A DNA stretch of 23,590 nt from an uncultured Collinsella sp. (GTDB lineage Bacteria; Actinomycetota; Coriobacteriia; Coriobacteriales; Coriobacteriaceae): positions 1 through 23,590 of the forward strand of contig CATYJU010000032.1 in the NCBI GenBank assembly GCA_958407995.1. Direction: 5' to 3'. Numbering within the stretch: the stretch's first letter is position 1; each line of letters begins with the position of its first letter. The translations under genes were made by a program, and so were the position numbers. Under the pieces are notes generated by a model. That model did not search any database. It was given only the letters and a program-made list of their open reading frames with translations, and had not been told where the DNA came from. Positions 20,413 through 23,590 of the stretch are shown piece after piece.

Positions 20413-20673
20413 ATGAGCAGAAGTCTCAAAAAGGGCCCGTTCGTGGAGACTCGCCTTCTCTCGCGTATCACCGCGATGAACGAGGCTGGCAAGAAGGACG
20501 TCGTGAAGACCTGGTCCCGCGCGTCCACCATCTTCCCCGAGATGGTTGGTCACACCATCGCCGTCCACGACGGCCGCAAGCATGTGCCCGTGTATGTTAC
20601 CGAGTCCATGGTTGGTCACAAGCTCGGCGAGTTCGCGCCGACTCGTACGTTCCGTGGCCACAAGGCCAAATAG
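20413..20673 (+). CDS. rpsS: 30S ribosomal protein S19
   Basis: S19 lies in the small-subunit head next to S13, close to the A-site tRNA. The 86-residue product begins MSRSLKKGPFVE and ends FAPTRTFRGHKAK. It is a few residues shorter than the usual 92-93 because the basic tail is trimmed. AGGAG at 20399-20403 precedes the ATG. It stands in the normal order rplB-rpsS-rplV. Confidence 0.97.
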   Translation: MSRSLKKGPFVETRLLSRITAMNEAGKKDVVKTWSRASTIFPEMVGHTIAVHDGRKHVPVYVTESMVGHKLGEFAPTRTFRGHKAK

Positions 20674-20687
20674 GGGGTTAACCGTAA

Positions 20688-21059
20688 ATGGCAACTAAGT
20701 CTATTGAAACTGAGGCCACCGAGGTTCGCGCCGTCGCTAAGTACGTGCGTGTTTCCCCCAGCAAGGCCCGCCTGGTGGTCGATCTGATCCGCCGCAAGCC
20801 TGTCGCTCAGGCCTTCGACATCCTCCATTTCTGCGACCGCGCCGTCGCCGTGGATGTCGAGAAGGTTCTCCGTTCCGCCGTTGCGAACGCCGAGAACAAC
20901 AACGGTCTGCGTGCCGACAACCTGGTTGTCGCCGCTGCCTATGTTGACGAGGGTCCGACGCTTAAGCGCATCCGTCCCCGCGCCAAGGGTTCCGCTTCTC
21001 GTATTCTGAAGCGTACTTCCCACATCACCGTCGTCGTTGCTCCTCGAAAGGAGGCGTAA
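20688..21059 (+). CDS. rplV: 50S ribosomal protein L22
   Basis: L22 lines the nascent peptide tunnel opposite L4. The 123-residue product has YVRVSPSKARLVVDLIRRK near the start, VANAENNNGL in the middle, and the tunnel hairpin RIRPRAKGSASRILKRTSH near 95-113, with no sign of the insertions or deletions known from macrolide resistance. A GGGGG just after the rpsS stop serves as a ribosome binding site. The N-terminus has about ten extra residues (ATKSIETEATE). Confidence 0.96.
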   Translation: MATKSIETEATEVRAVAKYVRVSPSKARLVVDLIRRKPVAQAFDILHFCDRAVAVDVEKVLRSAVANAENNNGLRADNLVVAAAYVDEGPTLKRIRPRAKGSASRILKRTSHITVVVAPRKEA

Positions 21060-21065
21060 AGCTGT

Positions 21066-21776
21066 ATGGGTCAGAAAGTCTACCCCACCGGCTTCCGTCT
21101 TGGCATCACCGAGAACTGGCGCTCCCGCTGGTTTGCAGAGAAGGATTACGCTAAGACCCTCGGTAACGATCTCGAGATCCGCAAGTACCTCGAGAAGCGT
21201 CTTTCCCGCGCAGCTGTCTCCCGCGTCGAGATCGAGCGCGCTGGCGACAAGGTGAAGGTCATCATCCTCACCGCTCGCCCCGGCGTTGTCATCGGTAAGA
21301 AGGGTGCCGAGATCGATACCCTCCGCACCGAGCTCGAGAAGGTCGCTGGCGTCTCCAAGGGCCAGCTCTCCGTCGACGTTGTCGAGATCAAGCGCCCCGA
21401 GCTCGACGCCAACCTCGTTGCTCAGTCCATCGCTGAGCAGCTCGAGGGTCGCGTTGCCTTCCGTCGCGCTATGCGCAAGGCTGTCCAGTCCGCCCGCAAG
21501 GCCGGCGCCAAGGGCATCCGTATCCAGTGCTCCGGTCGTCTCGGCGGTGCCGAGATGGGCCGTCGTGAGTGGTACCGTGAGGGTCGCGTGCCTCTGCACA
21601 CCCTCCGCGCCAAGATCGACTACGGCACGGCTGTCGCCAGCACCACCATGGGCGCTTGCGGCGTGAAGGTCTGGATTTACCTGGGCGAGAAGCTCCCGGG
21701 CCAGCCTGTTCCCAACCCTGCACTCGAGGGCTCTTCCCGTCCTCGTCGTCGTAACTCCGAGAGGAGGGGTCAGTAG
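21066..21776 (+). CDS. rpsC: 30S ribosomal protein S3
   Basis: S3 forms part of the mRNA entry channel and its helicase centre. The 236-residue product starts MGQKVYPTGFRLGI and has a KH domain with the loop GVVIGKKGAEI (about 75-85) and the C-terminal signature AEMGRREWYREGRVPLHTLR. The tail is basic (PRRRNSERRGQ). AGGAGG at the end of rplV precedes the ATG, and its stop overlaps the rplP start by one base. Confidence 0.97.
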   Translation: MGQKVYPTGFRLGITENWRSRWFAEKDYAKTLGNDLEIRKYLEKRLSRAAVSRVEIERAGDKVKVIILTARPGVVIGKKGAEIDTLRTELEKVAGVSKGQLSVDVVEIKRPELDANLVAQSIAEQLEGRVAFRRAMRKAVQSARKAGAKGIRIQCSGRLGGAEMGRREWYREGRVPLHTLRAKIDYGTAVASTTMGACGVKVWIYLGEKLPGQPVPNPALEGSSRPRRRNSERRGQ

Positions 21777-22279
21777 TGCTTGCCCCTAAGCGTATTCTTC
21801 ACCGCAAGGTGCAGCGTGGCTCCATGAAGGGCCAGGCAAAGGGTAATACCGAGCTGCATTTCGGCGAGTTTGGTATCCAGGCTCTCGAGGCCCATTGGAT
21901 CACCAACCGTCAGATCGAGGCCGCTCGTATTGCCATGACCCGCTACATGAAGCGTGGCGGTCGTGTCTACATCACGATCTTCCCCGATAAGCCCATCACC
22001 AAGAAGCCTGCCGAGACTCGCATGGGTTCTGGTAAGGGTAACCCCGAGGAGTGGGTGGCCGTCGTCAAGCCCGGCCGCATCATGTTCGAGGTCAAGGGCG
22101 TGCCCGAGGAGGTCGCTCGCGAGGCTCTGCGTCTTGCACAGCACAAGCTTCCCATCAAGACCAAGATTGTTGCTGCCAAGAACGCTGAGCAGCGCATCGA
22201 GAAGGAGATGGCTGAGGAGGCCGCTCTCGAGGCCAAGTGGGCTGCTGAGGACGCCGCCGCCGCCAAGGAGGAGAACTAA
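21776..22279 (+). CDS. rplP: 50S ribosomal protein L16 with acidic C-terminal extension
   Basis: L16 helps position tRNAs in the A and P sites and binds near 5S rRNA. The body (residues 1-137) is typical: LHFGEFGIQALEAHWITNRQIEAARIAMTR is the classic signature region, followed by MGSGKGNPEEWVAVVKPGR. Family members end near LPIKTKFV; here about 30 extra residues follow, rich in Glu and Ala and ending AAAAKEEN. The start is GTG, sharing its G with the rpsC stop TAG; GAGGAGGGG lies just upstream. Its stop overlaps the rpmC ATG by one base. Confidence 0.96.
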   Translation: MLAPKRILHRKVQRGSMKGQAKGNTELHFGEFGIQALEAHWITNRQIEAARIAMTRYMKRGGRVYITIFPDKPITKKPAETRMGSGKGNPEEWVAVVKPGRIMFEVKGVPEEVAREALRLAQHKLPIKTKIVAAKNAEQRIEKEMAEEAALEAKWAAEDAAAAKEEN

Positions 22280-22494
22280 TGAAGCCCGCAGAGATTCGTG
22301 AGCTCTCGGACGCTCAGCTCGTTGAGAAGCTGAAGGAAATGCGCGCCGAGCTCTTTAACCTTCGTTTCCAGATGGCCACCAGCCAGCTGGACAACACCGC
22401 TCGCGTCAACACCGTGAAGAAGGACATCGCTCGCGTCCTCACGGAGCAGCGCGCCCGCGAGATCGCAGCGGAGAAGTCCGCTGTCGCCGAGTAG
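22279..22494 (+). CDS. rpmC: 50S ribosomal protein L29
   Basis: L29 is a small helical hairpin near the tunnel exit. The 71-residue product starts MKPAEIRELSDAQLVEKL and has the family signature LFNLRFQMATSQLDNTARV. The ATG overlaps the rplP stop (TAATG), with AAGGAGGAG just before it, so translation is coupled. The rpsQ gene follows after 16 nt. Confidence 0.96.
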   Translation: MKPAEIRELSDAQLVEKLKEMRAELFNLRFQMATSQLDNTARVNTVKKDIARVLTEQRAREIAAEKSAVAE

Positions 22495-22510
22495 GACCTA
22501 AGGAGAGAAC

Positions 22511-22771
22511 ATGACTGATTCGCGTAACTCGCGTAAGGTCCGTACGGGTGTCGTTACCTCCGTCTCCGGTGCCAAGACCATTGTTGTCACCATCACCGAG
22601 CGCAAGCGTCACCCCAAGTACGGCAAGATGATGACCAGCTCCAAGAAGCTGCACGCTCACGACGAGGAGTGCACGGCTGGCGTGGGCGACACCGTCCGCG
22701 TTATGGAGACCCGTCCTATGTCCAAGATGAAGCGTTGGCGCCTCATCGAGGTCGTCGAGCGTGCTAAATAA
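22511..22771 (+). CDS. rpsQ: 30S ribosomal protein S17
   Basis: S17 is a primary 16S rRNA-binding protein of the small-subunit body. The 86-residue product has the OB-fold family segments RKVRTGVVTSVSGAKTIVV and HPKYGK, and a C-terminus with RPMSKMKRWRLIEVVE. AAGGAG at 22500-22505 precedes the ATG. It is the last gene before a 118-nt gap that separates it from rplN. Confidence 0.96.
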   Translation: MTDSRNSRKVRTGVVTSVSGAKTIVVTITERKRHPKYGKMMTSSKKLHAHDEECTAGVGDTVRVMETRPMSKMKRWRLIEVVERAK

Positions 22772-22788
22772 GCAGTCGCTCTTACGAC

Positions 22789-22817
22789 TTGTACGTTTCC
22801 GAAGATGTGCGTATGCC
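22789..22817 (+). promoter_or_regulatory. Possible promoter at the S10/spc operon boundary
   Basis: TTGTAC (22789-22794) and TATGCC (22812-22817) are 17 bp apart. In many bacteria the spc operon starts at rplN with its own promoter, so the position fits. The -10 box is a weak match and no terminator is visible after rpsQ, so read-through from the S10 genes is also likely. Confidence 0.4.
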
Positions 22818-22864
22818 TGGCTTGCATACCACGGGCCGTATAAAGGCTGCGCACCTCTCTTCGG
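22799..22864 (+). promoter_or_regulatory. Three-way junction-like RNA fold before rplN
   Basis: CCGAAGA/TCTTCGG (22799-22805 with 22858-22864) and GTGC/GCAC (22807-22810 with 22851-22854) close two inner hairpins: TATGC/GCATA (22812-22816 with 22824-22828) and GGCC/GGCT (22834-22837 with 22845-22848, one G-U). It ends 10 nt before the rplN ribosome binding site GGAGGA (22875-22880). It may be a control or processing site for the spc genes; the role is inferred. Confidence 0.45.
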
Positions 22865-22889
22865 TTCTTAGTTCGGAGGAACATCTACC

Positions 22890-23258
22890 ATGATTCAGAT
22901 GCAAACCATGCTGAACGTCGCCGACAACTCCGGCGCTCGCAAGATTCGCTGCATCAAGGTGCTTGGCGGTTCCAAGCGTCGTTATGCAGGCATCGGCGAT
23001 GTGTTCATCGGTGCTGTCCAGGAGGCTACCCCTGGCGCCAACGTCAAGAAGAAGGACGTTGTCCGTTGCGTCGTCGTTCGCACCGTTAAGGAGATCCGCC
23101 GCAAGGATGGCTCCTACATTCGCTTTGATGAGAACGCCTGCGTTGTCATCAACAACGATGGTTCGCCCGTCGGCACCCGTATCTTCGGGCCCGTCGCTCG
23201 CGAGCTTCGTGACAAGAAGTACATGAAGATCGTCTCGCTCGCTCCCGAGACCCTGTAG
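22890..23258 (+). CDS. rplN: 50S ribosomal protein L14
   Basis: L14 lies at the subunit interface, contacting 16S rRNA, and is where the silencing factor RsfS binds. The 122-residue product has the standard length, start MIQMQTMLNVADNSGARK and core segments GDVFIGAVQEATPG and GSYIRFDENACVVIN, ending with MKIVSLAPETL. GGAGGA at 22875-22880 precedes the ATG. It opens the spc part of the cluster after the structured 118-nt gap. Confidence 0.97.
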   Translation: MIQMQTMLNVADNSGARKIRCIKVLGGSKRRYAGIGDVFIGAVQEATPGANVKKKDVVRCVVVRTVKEIRRKDGSYIRFDENACVVINNDGSPVGTRIFGPVARELRDKKYMKIVSLAPETL

Positions 23259-23271
23259 TTAGGGGAGATAT

Positions 23272-23577
23272 ATGTATATCAAGAAGGGCGATAAGGTCCA
23301 GGTTCTCTCTGGTAAGGATCGCGGCAAGCAGGGCGTTGTCCTGCGTGCTCTCCCCGCCGAGAACAAGGTCGTTGTCGAGGGCGTTTCGGTCGTCAAGAAG
23401 GCCGTCAAGCCCAACGCTGCCAACCAGCAGGGCGGCATCGTTTCGCAGGAGGCTCCCATCGACGCCTCCAACGTCAATCTCGTTTGCCCCGAGTGCGGTA
23501 AGGTTACCCGCGTCGGTCACGAGAAGGACGGCAAGAACAAGCTGCGCGTCTGCAAGAAGTGCGGCCACAAGTTCTAA
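23272..23577 (+). CDS. rplX: 50S ribosomal protein L24
   Basis: L24 starts large-subunit assembly by binding the 5' end of 23S rRNA. The 101-residue product has a KOW motif at KKGDKVQVLSGKDRGKQG (about 4-21). It ends with CPECGKVTRVGH and CKKCGHKF, whose four cysteines form the CxxC pairs found in many bacterial L24 proteins. AGGGGAG at 23261-23267 precedes the ATG. rplE would be expected next, beyond the window end. Confidence 0.97.
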   Translation: MYIKKGDKVQVLSGKDRGKQGVVLRALPAENKVVVEGVSVVKKAVKPNAANQQGGIVSQEAPIDASNVNLVCPECGKVTRVGHEKDGKNKLRVCKKCGHKF

Positions 23578-23590
23578 GCTGCCCGCAACA

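Overview
The window is a high-GC bacterial chromosome segment that looks like a Coriobacteriia (Actinomycetota) gut anaerobe, most likely Collinsella or a close relative. The grounds are the ribosomal protein sequences, the frequent TTG starts, the strong C/T-ending codon bias in ribosomal genes, a FabK-type enoyl reductase and a fused AccD-AccA. The genus call is recognition, not a database result.

Layout. (1) 1-3920: a 443-bp non-coding leader, then rpsL-rpsG-fusA-rpsJ, closed by a strong intrinsic terminator at 3877-3920. There is no tuf gene after fusA, and rpsJ (S10), normally the first gene of the S10 operon, sits at the end of the str-type operon. (2) 3973-15430: birA on the minus strand, then divergently a complete type II fatty-acid-synthesis operon, fabH-acpP-fabK-fabD-fabG-fabF-accB-fabZ-accC-accDA, followed by an orphan PTS-type EIIC membrane protein and a terminator. 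The gene order is that of the streptococcal fab cluster, without the fabT regulator and fabM isomerase. The biotin ligase faces the operon whose AccB product it should biotinylate. (3) 15428-17329: a cation-diffusion-facilitator transporter and a histidine-phosphatase-family protein. (4) 17330-17788: a 459-bp non-coding leader. (5) 17789-23577: the rest of the S10 operon and the start of the spc operon: rplC-rplD-rplW-rplB-rpsS-rplV-rpsC-rplP-rpmC-rpsQ, then rplN-rplX.

The most unusual content is non-coding. A structured element occurs twice (98-238 and 17365-17529), once upstream of each ribosomal-protein operon. Each copy has a 67-nt core with conserved flanks and an apical hairpin bearing compensatory changes, closed by long inverted-repeat arms. 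The outer arms differ completely in sequence between copies yet stay complementary; in copy 2 they form a perfect 49-bp inverted repeat. I do not recognise this family. A second short motif (GGAYACGCCCG...CGTG) occurs upstream of rpsL, rplC and rplB. Further candidate cis-acting RNA structures lie before rpsG, rplC, rplB and rplN. Together they suggest a lineage-specific control system for ribosomal-protein operons.

The fab promoter region carries two near-identical 19-bp sites with palindromic character flanking a -10 box, a plausible operator pair for an unidentified lipid regulator. No tRNA, rRNA, CRISPR array, IS element or transposase gene was seen.
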